From CAZWDL01 sp964632995 (GTDB lineage Bacteria; Bacteroidota; Bacteroidia; Chitinophagales; Saprospiraceae), in the NCBI GenBank assembly GCA_964632995.1, contig CAZWDL010000054.1, positions 1-46,226 of the forward strand: 46,226 nucleotides of DNA, written 5' to 3'. Of the stretch, positions 1 to 9,000 are shown piece after piece. The notes under the pieces were generated by a model. It was not told the origin of the DNA. It saw only the letters and a list, made by a program, of their open reading frames with translations, and did not search any database. Position numbers and translations under genes: made by a program. Position 1 is the stretch's first letter. Each line of letters begins with the position of its first letter.

Positions 1-1
1 C

Positions 2-910
2 CGCGAACAGGCCTCCCTCAACTGGAACGCCCAGGCAGCTGTCTTCTGGGGCGAAACGCCTGCACTCACCGGAATAGACCTGAAGTATGCCGACGCCGAC
101 GGCAACGGCCGCATAGAAGCCGCCGACACCCTTGCTATCGCACAACATTGGGGTCAGAGCCATGACGGCGATGTATTTACACCCCAAACCTCTCCCTCCT
201 CGGAAGAATTATCCCTTTTCGTCGAACCGGCTACCGTCATGCTGAGCGAACTGGCTGCTTTTAATATCATGCTGGGCGAAAACGGCGGTCAACCGGTTAG
301 TGATGCCTACGGGTTAGCTTTCCAGATCGTTTATGACCCCGTGGCTATACTTCCGGAAAGCGTCGATGTCTCCTTCGCCGGCAGCTGGCTGGGCGACCCC
401 GGCACAGAACTCCTTACCCTAGCCCGGAACCGACCCGATGCCAACCGCATCGATATCGCACTGACCCGCACCGACCAGAGTGGTCGCAGCGGCAGCGGAG
501 CCATTGCCCAAATCGTATTACAGATCAGCGAAACCATGCCTCCCGGCAGTGACGGTTCCTACGACCTGCCCTTCCGCATTGAGCAGCTGCGCCTTACTGA
601 CACAGAAAACCTCATCGCCGTATCGCCCATGGAAACTACCGCAACGCTGATGCTGCCCACTTCGATTAACGATCCCGCGCTGCAGCGCCAAATACGGCTT
701 TTCCCCAACCCGGCCGGCGACTTTCTCCGCATCGAAAGCGGCGAACTGCAGCTCAGACGCATCGACCTGATGCTGCCTAACGGGCAAACCGCCCGGAGCT
801 GGACAGACCGGGACCGCCTCGAACTCGACAGCTTTCCTGCCGGTACTTACTGGGTGCGGATCATCACGGATGAGGGCCTTGTCACGAGAAAATTGATCAT
901 TACCAGATGA
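2..910 (+). CDS. T9SS-sorted secreted protein, 5'-truncated (dockerin-like + cohesin-like)
   Basis: The reading frame is open from base 2, so the start lies outside the window; the ATG at 239 is internal. Three segments are visible. At about bases 74-160 there is an EF-hand/dockerin-like motif (DADGNGRIEAAD) with Ca-ligand-type acidic residues and a following AIAQHWG helix. At about bases 230-655 there is a beta-rich stretch with cohesin-like pattern (GLAFQIVYDP, SGSGAIAQIVLQI). At about bases 690-910 there is a type A T9SS sorting domain (LFPNPAGDFLRIE ... LPAGTYWV-like FPAGTYWVRI ... VTRKLIITR). Known family role: such C-terminal domains direct outer-membrane export and surface attachment in Bacteroidota. 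The dockerin and cohesin assignments are by pattern only, and the cohesin call is the weaker. The substrate or partner is unknown. It converges on metK, with two hairpins between. Confidence 0.8.
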   Translation, partial: REQASLNWNAQAAVFWGETPALTGIDLKYADADGNGRIEAADTLAIAQHWGQSHDGDVFTPQTSPSSEELSLFVEPATVMLSELAAFNIMLGENGGQPVSDAYGLAFQIVYDPVAILPESVDVSFAGSWLGDPGTELLTLARNRPDANRIDIALTRTDQSGRSGSGAIAQIVLQISETMPPGSDGSYDLPFRIEQLRLTDTENLIAVSPMETTATLMLPTSINDPALQRQIRLFPNPAGDFLRIESGELQLRRIDLMLPNGQTARSWTDRDRLELDSFPAGTYWVRIITDEGLVTRKLIITR

Positions 911-914
911 GAAA

Positions 915-976
915 GTTATAATACTCAACGTAAATTGGTTTGAGAAGTTTCTCAAACCAATTTACGTCGGTATAAC
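915..976. repeat. Long palindrome, family with 41541-41610
   Basis: An 18-bp perfect inverted repeat (arms 928-945 and 950-967, 4-nt loop) extends outward imperfectly to gttata (915-920) and tataac (971-976). It lacks a T tract, so it is not a textbook terminator. The right arm closely resembles the right arm of a palindrome near 41.6 kb (shared ttctca, acc, tttacgtcg and tataa blocks in the same order). This suggests a dispersed repeat rather than a gene-specific site. Confidence 0.7.
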
Positions 977-999
977 CCGGGAAAAAGCCAGGCTAAAAA

Positions 1000-1037
1000 G
1001 AAAATGACCGGGTTTCAAAGATCCCCCGGTCATTTTC
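1000..1037 (-). terminator. Rho-independent terminator of metK (bidirectional)
   Basis: Stem gaaaatgaccggg/cccggtcattttc (13 bp). Read on the minus strand it is followed by ttctttttag. It lies 33 bases beyond the metK stop and can also serve the plus-strand gene ending at 910. Confidence 0.8.
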
Positions 1038-1069
1038 TTTCCGGTGTTAAGATAATATTCCAGCGATCC

Positions 1070-2350
1070 TTAGCCGGCCATTTCAGTTGCCGTCTTGGAA
1101 ATACCGAAGGCTTCCCGAATCTTATCTACGTAATCGAGTTTTTCCCAGGTAAAGGTCTCTATCGTCATGGTTTTCTTGTCGCCGTTGCCATTGACGAACT
1201 CCACGGTTTTGGTTTCAGGTTCCCGCCCCATATGACCGTAGGCAGCGGAATCCGAATAGATGGGCGTGCGAAGCTTCAGGCGCTTTTCAATGGCGTAGGG
1301 TCGCATATCGAAGATCTCGCCGATCTTTTGGGCGATTTCTCCGTCTTTCATATCCACCTTGGCTGTATCGTAAGTCTTGACAAAAATATTGGTCGGCTTG
1401 GCCACCCCGATCGCATAGGACACCTGTACGAGCACCTCATCACAAACACCGGCAGCAACCAGGTTTTTGGCGATATGCCGGGTCGCATAGGCGCCCGAGC
1501 GGTCTACTTTGGAGGGATCCTTGCCAGAAAAAGCACCGCCGCCGTGGGCTCCTTTACCGCCGTAGGTATCAACAATAATCTTTCGGCCGGTAAGTCCTGT
1601 ATCACCGTGCGGGCCACCGATGACAAACTTACCGGTAGGGTTGACATGGTAGGTGATATCGTCTTTGAGTAATTTCCGCACACGGGGTTCCAGTTGCTCC
1701 ATGACGCGGGGAATGAGAATGTTGACTACATCTTCGCGAATCTTGCTTAACATTTGCTCCTCGGCATCAAATTCGTCGTGCTGGGTAGAGATGACGATCG
1801 AGTCAATACGTTGCGGAATGCGGTCATCAGAGTATTCGACCGTCACCTGTGATTTCGCATCAGGACGCAGGTAAGTCATCTCCACGCCTTCCCGGCGGAT
1901 GGCCGCAAGCGTTTGCAGGATGCGGTGTGACAAGTCAATGCTTACGGGCATCAGGTGCACGGTTTCCCGGGAGGCGTAGCCGAACATCATGCCCTGATCG
2001 CCTGCTCCCTGATCTTCGGGATTCTCCCGTTCTACCCCTTGCCGGATATCGGGCGACTGTTCGTGAATAGCAGAGAGGACACCGCAGGAGTTGGCTTCGA
2101 ACATATAATCGGACCGGGTATAGCCGATACGGCGAATGACGTCGCGGGCGATTTGCTGTACGTCGAGGTAGGTGCTCGTCTTAACCTCTCCGGCAAGGAT
2201 CACCTGTCCGGTAGTGACCAGCGTTTCACAGGCAACCTTGGAATCGGGATCAAAAGCCAGAAAGTGATCGACCAGGGCATCGGAAATCTGGTCGGCTATT
2301 TTATCGGGATGTCCTTCCGAAACGGACTCGGAGGTAAAGAAGTAAGGCAT
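1070..2350 (-). CDS. metK: S-adenosylmethionine synthase
   Basis: 426 residues, the normal length for a bacterial MetK. It makes S-adenosylmethionine from methionine and ATP in the cytoplasm. Visible family signatures include the N-terminal SEGHPDKIADQISDA motif with the ATP-binding His14, the DQGMMFGYA signature in the middle, GPHGDTGLTGRKIIVDTYGG, and GGGAFSGKDPSKVDRSGAY near residue 280. Starts at ATG 2350, 43 bases downstream of the predicted transcription start from a TATTTTTG box. No SAM riboswitch-like structure fits in so short a leader. It is a monocistronic unit with its own terminator, downstream of the FAH-family gene. Confidence 0.97.
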   Translation of the reverse strand: MPYFFTSESVSEGHPDKIADQISDALVDHFLAFDPDSKVACETLVTTGQVILAGEVKTSTYLDVQQIARDVIRRIGYTRSDYMFEANSCGVLSAIHEQSPDIRQGVERENPEDQGAGDQGMMFGYASRETVHLMPVSIDLSHRILQTLAAIRREGVEMTYLRPDAKSQVTVEYSDDRIPQRIDSIVISTQHDEFDAEEQMLSKIREDVVNILIPRVMEQLEPRVRKLLKDDITYHVNPTGKFVIGGPHGDTGLTGRKIIVDTYGGKGAHGGGAFSGKDPSKVDRSGAYATRHIAKNLVAAGVCDEVLVQVSYAIGVAKPTNIFVKTYDTAKVDMKDGEIAQKIGEIFDMRPYAIEKRLKLRTPIYSDSAAYGHMGREPETKTVEFVNGNGDKKTMTIETFTWEKLDYVDKIREAFGISKTATEMAG

Positions 2351-2399
2351 ATCTTTCAGAGTTAAGGTTTACAAATCCTATACGCGCTTGAGAATGGTG

Positions 2400-2407
2400 C
2401 AAAAATA
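2400..2407 (-). promoter_or_regulatory. Candidate metK promoter (-7 box)
   Basis: The minus strand reads TATTTTTG, matching the Bacteroidota -7 consensus TAnnTTTG. About 20 bases upstream stands CTG instead of the ideal TTG. The position suits the metK start at 2350. Confidence 0.5.
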
Positions 2408-2507
2408 GAAATAGTTTAGAGAAATTTCAGTGTCAGCGTAGTCATCCGGCAAAACTACTGCGCAAACACCGGGACCGGCTGATCATCCGAATGAACCACC
2501 ACTTCTT

Positions 2508-3128
2508 CTAGCGAATTTCGCAGGTCAGCATCTTTTTCACCTCGTCCTTGAGGTGCAGGTAACCCTCCAGCGTATCGCCGATCTGTACCGGGCCGACGCC
2601 GGCCGGGGTGCCGGTGAAGATCAGGTCACCCATCTGCAGTTTGAAAAACTGGGATACATAGACGATGATATCCTCGAAGGAAAACAAGAGGTCTTGGGTA
2701 TTGCCGTGCTGTACTGTCTTGTCATTTTTGTGGAGCTCAAATTCGATCGCCGAGCGGTTGAACGCTCCGATTGGCATAAAACCGCTGAGGGGAGCCGCCC
2801 CGTCAAAGCCCTTGGCGATCTCCCAGGGCTGCCCTTTTTCCTTACAGCGCTGCTGCAGGTCACGCGCGGTAAAATCGATGCCGAAAGCGATCTCCTCATA
2901 ATATCCAGATGCAAATTCCGGCTGTACGTGACGGCCGTTTTTCGCCACTTTTAAAACGATCTCGGCTTCGTAGTGCAGATCGTTGGTAAACTCCGGATAA
3001 TAAAGAGGTTTATTGTTGACCAGGAGGGCGCTCGCCGGCTTCATAAACACGACCGGCTCTTCGGGAACAGGGTTGTTTAACTCTTTGGCATGGGCAGCGT
3101 AGTTCCGCCCGATACAGATTATTTTCAT
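2508..3128 (-). CDS. Fumarylacetoacetate hydrolase (FAH) family protein
   Basis: 206 residues, the single-domain FAH size. The family hydrolyses C-C bonds of acylpyruvate-like substrates or decarboxylates/tautomerises oxaloacetate-type acids in a metal-dependent way. Visible signatures: N-terminal IGRNYAAHAKELN, VFMKPASAL, the metal-site pattern HYEAEIVL (E-x-E), GIDFTARDLQ, and GDLIFTGTPAGVGP. It resembles the short FAHD1/YcgM-type members rather than fumarylacetoacetase itself. The exact substrate cannot be read from sequence. It lies 45 bases downstream of trpS on the same strand, so the two are probably co-transcribed, although their functions are not obviously related. Confidence 0.9.
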   Translation of the reverse strand: MKIICIGRNYAAHAKELNNPVPEEPVVFMKPASALLVNNKPLYYPEFTNDLHYEAEIVLKVAKNGRHVQPEFASGYYEEIAFGIDFTARDLQQRCKEKGQPWEIAKGFDGAAPLSGFMPIGAFNRSAIEFELHKNDKTVQHGNTQDLLFSFEDIIVYVSQFFKLQMGDLIFTGTPAGVGPVQIGDTLEGYLHLKDEVKKMLTCEIR

Positions 3129-3173
3129 GCTTATATGATTTCATGGCTGACAGTGAAACCGCAAAGCCCCCTA

Positions 3174-4187
3174 TCAGTACCGGACGTTCATCAATCCGGA
3201 TAGTTCTTTTGCCATGCGAACGGTTTCCTGTGCTTCCTTTCGAATTTCAGCAGAGGAAGCCTTGATCCGGTTTTTCACTTCTTTTTTATTATCCAGCAAT
3301 TCCTCTTTACGCTCCCGGAAAGCGCCGGCGATATCTATCAGGGCATCGGCAACGGCGTCTTTCAGTTCCACGTATTTCAGCGAGCCGGCTTCGTGGGCGC
3401 TCATGAGGATATCGTGCGCTTCCTGACGGCCGCTGGCGCGCAGGAGGGTGAAAAGGTTTTCCACACCCGGGCTCATTTCTCCATTGTTGGCTTCGCCGGT
3501 ATCAGTGACGGCCGAGCGGATTTGCTTGCGGATGCGTTTCTCATCGGCGAAGATATTGATGTAGTGTTTTTCGCCGTAGCTTTTACTCATTTTGCGGGTC
3601 GGATCGGCAGGTGACATGAGTTTGGGTACTTCCGTAAACAGGGGCTCGGGAAGTACGAAGTATTCCTTACCGACCTGATTATTGAAGCGTTGCGCGATAT
3701 TGCGCGCCAGTTCCAGGTGTTGTTCCTGGTCTTTGCCTACCGGTACATAATCGGCGCGGTAGATCAGAATATCGGCAGCCTGAAGGACGGGATAGTCCAG
3801 CAAACCGGCGGAGATAAAATTGTCCGCTGCTTTTTCCTGGGCCAGTACACTTTTATCCTTAAACTGGGTCATGCGCGTCAGCTGACCGTAGGAGGTAAAG
3901 CAGTTGAAAATCCAGCAAAGTTCGGCATGTTCGGGCACCAGGGACTGGATAAACAGATTCTCCGCCTTGATCCCGGTGGCCAGCAGATTGAAAATGAGCT
4001 CCCAGGTATTTTCCCGCAGTTTTCTGGGCTGGTACGGCATGGTCATCGCATGGTAGTCGACCACTCCGTAAAAGCAGTTGTATTTTTCCTGCAGCAGTAC
4101 CCAGTTTTTTACCGCGCCGAAGTAGTTGCCGAAGTGCATGTGTCCCGTCGGCTGAATGGCGGATAGTACGCGTTTTTTTTGATCCAT
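3174..4187 (-). CDS. trpS: Tryptophanyl-tRNA synthetase
   Basis: 337 residues, standard length for bacterial TrpRS, a class I aminoacyl-tRNA synthetase charging tRNA-Trp in the cytoplasm. Near the N terminus (residues 12-24) is the HIGH-equivalent region IQPTGHMHFGNYFGA. The KMSKS loop is intact at residues 199-203 (TRKMSKSYGEK). The tryptophan/ATP pocket patterns DYPVLQAADILIY and VPVGKDQEQHLELARNIAQRFN are present. The start at ATG 4187 gives the expected N terminus. It is followed closely by the FAH-family gene and preceded by an intergenic array of alternating inverted repeats. Confidence 0.97.
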   Translation of the reverse strand: MDQKKRVLSAIQPTGHMHFGNYFGAVKNWVLLQEKYNCFYGVVDYHAMTMPYQPRKLRENTWELIFNLLATGIKAENLFIQSLVPEHAELCWIFNCFTSYGQLTRMTQFKDKSVLAQEKAADNFISAGLLDYPVLQAADILIYRADYVPVGKDQEQHLELARNIAQRFNNQVGKEYFVLPEPLFTEVPKLMSPADPTRKMSKSYGEKHYINIFADEKRIRKQIRSAVTDTGEANNGEMSPGVENLFTLLRASGRQEAHDILMSAHEAGSLKYVELKDAVADALIDIAGAFRERKEELLDNKKEVKNRIKASSAEIRKEAQETVRMAKELSGLMNVRY

Positions 4188-4221
4188 GTCGTCTTTTTTT
4201 CAAATTATCGGGGCGCCTTCA

Positions 4222-4305
4222 ACTCGTCCCGTCAATCGATCCAAATTCTTACCAATTGACGGGGTGACTTTGAGTCATCCCCTCAATGGATTCAAATTCT
4301 TATCA
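4222..4305. repeat. Alternating direct/inverted repeats between ridA and trpS
   Basis: Two related 33-base copies (4222-4254 and 4273-4305) share the order cc-tcaat-gat-caaattctta and are spaced 51 bases apart. Between them an inverted segment makes hairpins with both neighbours, for example attgacggggtga against tcatcccctcaat around 4254-4286. It may act as the ridA terminator region or be a small palindromic repeat array. Confidence 0.6.
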
Positions 4306-4316
4306 GAAGTAAGTCA

Positions 4317-4700
4317 TTACCCGACAGCGGCGATAGCGGAAATTTCCACATTGACGCCTTTCGGCAAATTGGCGACCTCCACCAGTTCGCGGGCCGGCGC
4401 GGTAGCTTCGTCGAAGTAGCCTGCATAGACGGCGTTAATGCGGCTGTAGTTGTTAATATCGCTGACAAAGATACTGCACTTAAGCACCTCGGCAAAGCCG
4501 ACACCGGCCTCCTGCAGGATGGCTTTTATATTGTCCATAACGCGCCGGGTTTCCGTTTCGATATCGCTGATGGCAAGTTCTCCGGAATCCGGATCGAGGG
4601 CAATCTGACCGGAAATAAAAAGCGTGCCGTTATGGCTCACGGCTTGGTTGTAGGGCCCTACCGGATCGGGCGCCTGGCTGGTTTTGACTATTTTTTTCAT
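4317..4700 (-). CDS. ridA: RidA family (YjgF/YER057c/UK114) enamine/imine deaminase
   Basis: 127 residues from ATG 4700. A longer frame opens at 4742, but only the 4700 start gives the family N terminus (MKKIVKTSQAPDPVGPYNQAV). RidA hydrolyses reactive 2-aminoacrylate-type enamines/imines released by PLP enzymes. Signatures: QAPDPVGPYNQAV, LFISGQIALDP, the conserved catalytic arginine in ARELVEVANLPKG, and the C-terminal VEISAIAAVG. This agrees with active RidA subfamily members. The leader upstream contains a stem (agctccgcatcc against ggatgggagct) near 4744-4773. Confidence 0.95.
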   Translation of the reverse strand: MKKIVKTSQAPDPVGPYNQAVSHNGTLFISGQIALDPDSGELAISDIETETRRVMDNIKAILQEAGVGFAEVLKCSIFVSDINNYSRINAVYAGYFDEATAPARELVEVANLPKGVNVEISAIAAVG

Positions 4701-4923
4701 AAAGACAAGAAAGGTTTTGGCCGGGTAAGGCATAAAACACAAAAGCTCCGCATCCTCAAGGGGGATGGGAGCTCATGCTTTATTCGCTATTCACTGGAAA
4801 GCGGGGATAGAAAGGCAGCAGGCAGGATAAGCTGCGCTGTCAGTACCTTATTTACAAAGCATGTCCGCTCACCGGTATTCATTAAAATGATTCTTTGACA
4901 AAGCCGGAAGGTGTTGAAGACGG

Positions 4924-4955
4924 GAAAGGTATATCTTTCCTTATCAGCGCCTCAA
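4924..4955 (-). promoter_or_regulatory. Weak candidate promoter upstream of ridA
   Basis: The minus strand reads TTG, 21 bases, then TACCTTTC, one base off the Bacteroidota consensus TAnnTTTG. It would give a leader of about 215 bases before ridA. The rest of 4701-4971 holds only the small stem noted with ridA; no further gene is seen. Confidence 0.35.
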
Positions 4956-4971
4956 TTTTGTCAAAGCATCC

Positions 4972-5166
4972 TTAAAATTCTTCTTCCGCCTTCTTCAGCA
5001 GTCGACCGCGGTAGTACAGGTTGCCCTCCACATCGTAATAAGCGCGATGGTAGAGATGCTTCTCGCCGGTTACCGAGCAGGTAGAGATCTGTGGTACCGG
5101 CGCTTTTTTATGCGTTCTGCGCTTGCGTTTGCGCTGCTTGGAAGTTCTATGCTTAGGATGTGCCAT
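4972..5166 (-). CDS. rpmF: 50S ribosomal protein L32
   Basis: 64 residues. The N terminus MAHPKHRTSKQRKRKRRTHK is the typical basic L32 tail (MAxPKxKxSxxRRxxRR). The following segment includes CSVTGEKHLYHRAYY; only one of the zinc-site cysteines is present, as in C-minus L32 forms. It is a structural protein of the large ribosomal subunit. It follows the DUF177 gene by 11 bases in the same orientation, the classical yceD-rpmF pair, so co-transcription is expected. Confidence 0.96.
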   Translation of the reverse strand: MAHPKHRTSKQRKRKRRTHKKAPVPQISTCSVTGEKHLYHRAYYDVEGNLYYRGRLLKKAEEEF

Positions 5167-5177
5167 TGCTATGTGAT

Positions 5178-5720
5178 TTAATTATCTTTCGATAGTTTTT
5201 TCCTCAATTCGTCCCAAATGGGGTTGTCTTCTACTTTTTTTTCCATCGGAGGGGCCTCTTCGGTCGCTTCCAGATAGCGGAGCATATCAAAATTGCAGGG
5301 TGGGTTTTCATCCTCCTGACAATCGTATACCTTAATCATTGGAATGGCCAGTACTACAAATTCGTAGATATACTTGGAAACATCCAACTTTTTGGTCTCC
5401 GGGCTGATGTAGATGACTTCTGCTTCTTCATCTTGCTCTTCGTAGCTGAATTTAACCAGCAGCTGCTGACTGCCCGAGATGGGCAGGTCAATGGTAGCGA
5501 GACAGCGGTCGCAGGCAGTTTTCACGGTACCCTCAAAGTCGAACTCCAGTACATACATGCTGGAACTTTTGTCCAGCGTGAATGTAAGATCAATATCTCC
5601 CTCTTCTACCGGTGCATTTTCAAAGTGCTTGAAAAAAGACTGATCAATGTGAAAATCAAACCGGTGGATGCCGTCACCTAACCCTTTTATGGGGATAGAA
5701 AATTCTACTAACCCTTCCAT
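5178..5720 (-). CDS. YceD/DUF177 family protein
   Basis: 180 residues, usual size for DUF177. The family is linked to 23S rRNA accumulation and is nearly always encoded immediately before rpmF, as here. The central signature CDRCLATIDLPI (CxxC) and the flanking acidic segment EEQDEEAEVIYISPETKKLDVS match the family. The C terminus DNPIWDELRKKL is the common NPxWxxLxxL ending. ATG 5720 sits behind a TATCTTTG box 53 bases upstream. No catalytic residues are recognisable. Confidence 0.92.
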   Translation of the reverse strand: MEGLVEFSIPIKGLGDGIHRFDFHIDQSFFKHFENAPVEEGDIDLTFTLDKSSSMYVLEFDFEGTVKTACDRCLATIDLPISGSQQLLVKFSYEEQDEEAEVIYISPETKKLDVSKYIYEFVVLAIPMIKVYDCQEDENPPCNFDMLRYLEATEEAPPMEKKVEDNPIWDELRKKLSKDN

Positions 5721-5772
5721 TATAATAAGAACTTTTATAAAGAACTGCTCTTACCCAGTTCAAAAGCGGATG

Positions 5773-5780
5773 CAAAGATA
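5773..5780 (-). promoter_or_regulatory. Candidate promoter of yceD-rpmF (-7 box)
   Basis: The minus strand reads TATCTTTGC, the common Bacteroidota -7 form. No TTG stands at the usual 19-21 base spacing. Confidence 0.5.
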
Positions 5781-6038
5781 GGCTTTTTTGCCTGAAAATC
5801 GATATCTCGCTTGATTTTTTTAATGGCGGAGGCGCAGCGCTAGAAGATAGGATTTATTTTTGGACCGTTCCGGAATAATTCAATTGAGTTTTTTTGCGTT
5901 ATCTGTGTATCTCCCGCAAATAGAACTCAGTAAAGGGAGCGCAGCTTCTTGACCCAGACTACTTAGAAAATCAGGTTCTTCAGCCAATGGTGCACATGAC
6001 CGCTATTTGGTTGGGGAAGGGAAAATCATCACTACACT
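5781..6038. other. Divergent intergenic gap, no gene seen
   Basis: This gap separates the minus-strand yceD unit from the plus-strand giant adhesin. A TATTTTTG element occurs near 5853 in the plus direction without a good -33 partner. No ORF, repeat or RNA signature was recognised. Confidence 0.5.
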
Positions 6039-9000
6039 ATGCTCAACCCCCTATCCCTATCTTCGCAGGCTCTTATTTTCATAGGACTTGCCTTCTTCCC
6101 CTGTTTCGGCTTCAGCCAAACTATGCTGCAGCCGGGTGACCTGGCCGTTGTCGGGGTGAATGCCAACCTCTCTGGCTGTGGGGAAGGTAATGCCGACCTG
6201 ATCAGCTTTGTCTGCTTTCGCGACATTACTACCGGCACGCTCATCGACATCACCGACAACGGCTGGGAGCGCGCCAATGCCGGCCAGTGGGGCAACTCCG
6301 AAGGCTTCATTACTGTAGAACGAACCGGCCCTACTATTCCAGCCGGAACAGTCATTACCTTCCAACTGCCCCCCGTAGGCCAAAGCGATGCCTACCAGGC
6401 CATCGCTCCGGACGGCGACTGGGCCTTCACCCAACTGAGCAACAATACCCTGAATTTCAATAACGGCGGCGACCAGATCTATTTCATGCAGGGAGGAGAA
6501 TGGGACAATGGCAACGCCAGCCCCGGCAACTTCGCAAACGATGCAACATACAGTAATGGCTTCATCTTATTCGGCTTCAATACCAAGACCGGTTGGAACG
6601 CCTTCGCCGACACGTCCCAGGACAGTGGCCTGCACCCGGAAGTAGAGCCTTGCTACCACATGGAACCCAGCGGCAGCGCTACAGACTACATCAGCTTTAA
6701 CGGCCCCTTCGCTGCGGCCGGGCAGCTGGAGTGGATCGCCCGGATTTCCACCCCTGGCAACTGGACTTCCTATCCCGACTGCCCCTCCTACACGGCGCCT
6801 CCGTCGAGTATCGACCTGCAAACCGCAGATATCGACCTGGCCTGCACCGTTTGCAGCGGCTGTGACACCATTCAGGAACAAATCCGGTTCATCCTCCCCG
6901 ATTTCGGCGGTCCCTTCACGGTCACCTACACCAACGGTACCGATACACTGACCGCTACCAGCCTCAGCAATGGCGACACGGATCAGGTAGCGGTGACCAA
7001 GGATGTCACCTTCACAGTAGTCTCTGTCGAAGATGCAGCCGGCTGCCCGGTATTTTCCAATTTTGGCCCTGGCGTCGAGGTGTTGGTGGAAGCGGCTCCC
7101 CCGGCTACCGAGGCTCGCCTGGAGGGCTGTGCCGGCCCCGGTGGCTCCGCCACCTTTAACTTACGACTCCTCGACGAAACCGTCAACCTGGGTACCGGCG
7201 ACCCCGTAAGCTATTACGAAGATTTCGGCGCTACCCTGCTCATCAGCGATCCCTCCGCTTATCTCTCACCGGCCAAAACCATCTATGCCGTGGTCGGCGC
7301 CAATGGCTGTACTTCGGAAACCGTCCCCATCGAACTCACCGTCATTGAAAACCCGACGCTGGAAGCCATCATCGAAAAAGAAATTACCTGTAACAGCTTT
7401 ACCGACGGCAAAATCCGCCTGAATATCAGCGGGGGAGCGCCTCCTTACCGCCTCGACTGGAGTGATGACGCTTTCGATAACCAGGCGGCGCCGGCCAACC
7501 TGCCGGCCGGCACTTACAGCATCACCGTTACAGATACCAAGGGCTGCAGCGATTCCACCAGTGTCACGCTGGATGCCCCGCCTTCCCTGTCTGTCAGCTG
7601 CGGAGAATCCCAAGCGGTCTCCAGCATCGGCGGCGCCGACGGGCAGGCCGAAGTCACTATCGACGGAGGAGTAGCCCCCTACGAAGTACAGTTGACCGGC
7701 CCGGTCAGCAACGGCGCCACGCTGGATGCCCCCGGCAGCCTGACAATTGACAATCTTACCGCGGGCAATTATGACGTACAAGTAGTAGACAATAACGGAT
7801 GCAGCATCAGCTGCGTTTTCACCATAAGCGCCCCAGGTTGCACGCTCAATGTCAGCGCCGACAAACAGGATGTCACCTGCGACGGATTGCCCGACGGCGC
7901 TATTGACCTGACCATCAGCGGCGGCTCCGCTCCTTTCGACATCGACTGGGATAATGACCGGCTCGACGGAATAGAGGATCCCACTGATTTGCCGGAAGGC
8001 GTTTATACGGTCATCATCAGCGATGCCAACGGTTGCACCGCTACGGCCAACGCCACGATTGAATCAACTTTTCCCGCGCTTTCTGTCGATATTTCCCCCG
8101 GCGGCCCCATCTGCCCCGGCGAGTGCTTTGGATTCAACCTGCTTCTGGAAGGCACCCCGCCATTTACCATCAACTACGAGCTGAGCTTCGACGGAAGCAC
8201 CAGCACGGAATCTTTCACCACCGACGCCACCCAGGATTTCTTCGAACTGTGCCCTGACGAGCTGGGACTTACCGGTAATGAGATTCAAGTCAATTTCCTC
8301 AATCTGCAGGATGCCAACTGCCAGCGTGCCATCGATCAAGCCGAAGTGATCACCCTGCTGGAGGAATCGGTCACCAACCTGGATACTATCCTTTGCGCGG
8401 GCGACAGCCTCGTGATCAATGACATTACCTACAATGCAGCCAATCCGGGCGGCAGAGAAGTCATCAGTGGCGGCAGCACCAACGGCTGTGACAGCATTGT
8501 CAACATCAGCCTGCGCTTTACTCCCGCCGCTGAATTCAGGATCGATTCTACTCTTTGTGAAGGAGAATCCATCACCGTAAACGGCCAGGTCTATGACGAG
8601 GGAACGCCCTCGGGCGTTGAGGTCCTTAAAGGCCAGGCCGCTTCCGGCTGCGACTCCGTCATCACCGTCGAGCTGCAATACCAGCGGGATACTACCGTAA
8701 CCCTGGAACCCATTCTCTGCGCGGGTCAGAGCATAAACATCAACGGAACGATATACGATGAGAACAGGCTCAGCGGAACGGAGACGCTGCAGCGAAGCAG
8801 CGGATGCGACAGTACCGTCGTGGTGAATGTGCAACTGGTCGACGCCGTCGTCAATGAAGTCGACTCCCTGCTTTGCCGTGGAGAAAGCATCACTTTAAAC
8901 GGGGTGACTTATAATGAAAATAACCTCTCGGGCCGCGACACCATTCCCGGGGGCAGCTTCAGCGGTTGCGACAGTATCATTGTAGTGGACCTCCGTTTTA

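Noticed and set aside
1004..1672. Long plus-strand open frame opposite metK
   Set aside because: It is a shadow of metK, whose product matches the family end to end; the plus frame also runs through the metK terminator.
2351..2400. SAM riboswitch upstream of metK
   Set aside because: The leader is only about 43 bases and lacks any of the paired elements of known SAM-binding RNAs.
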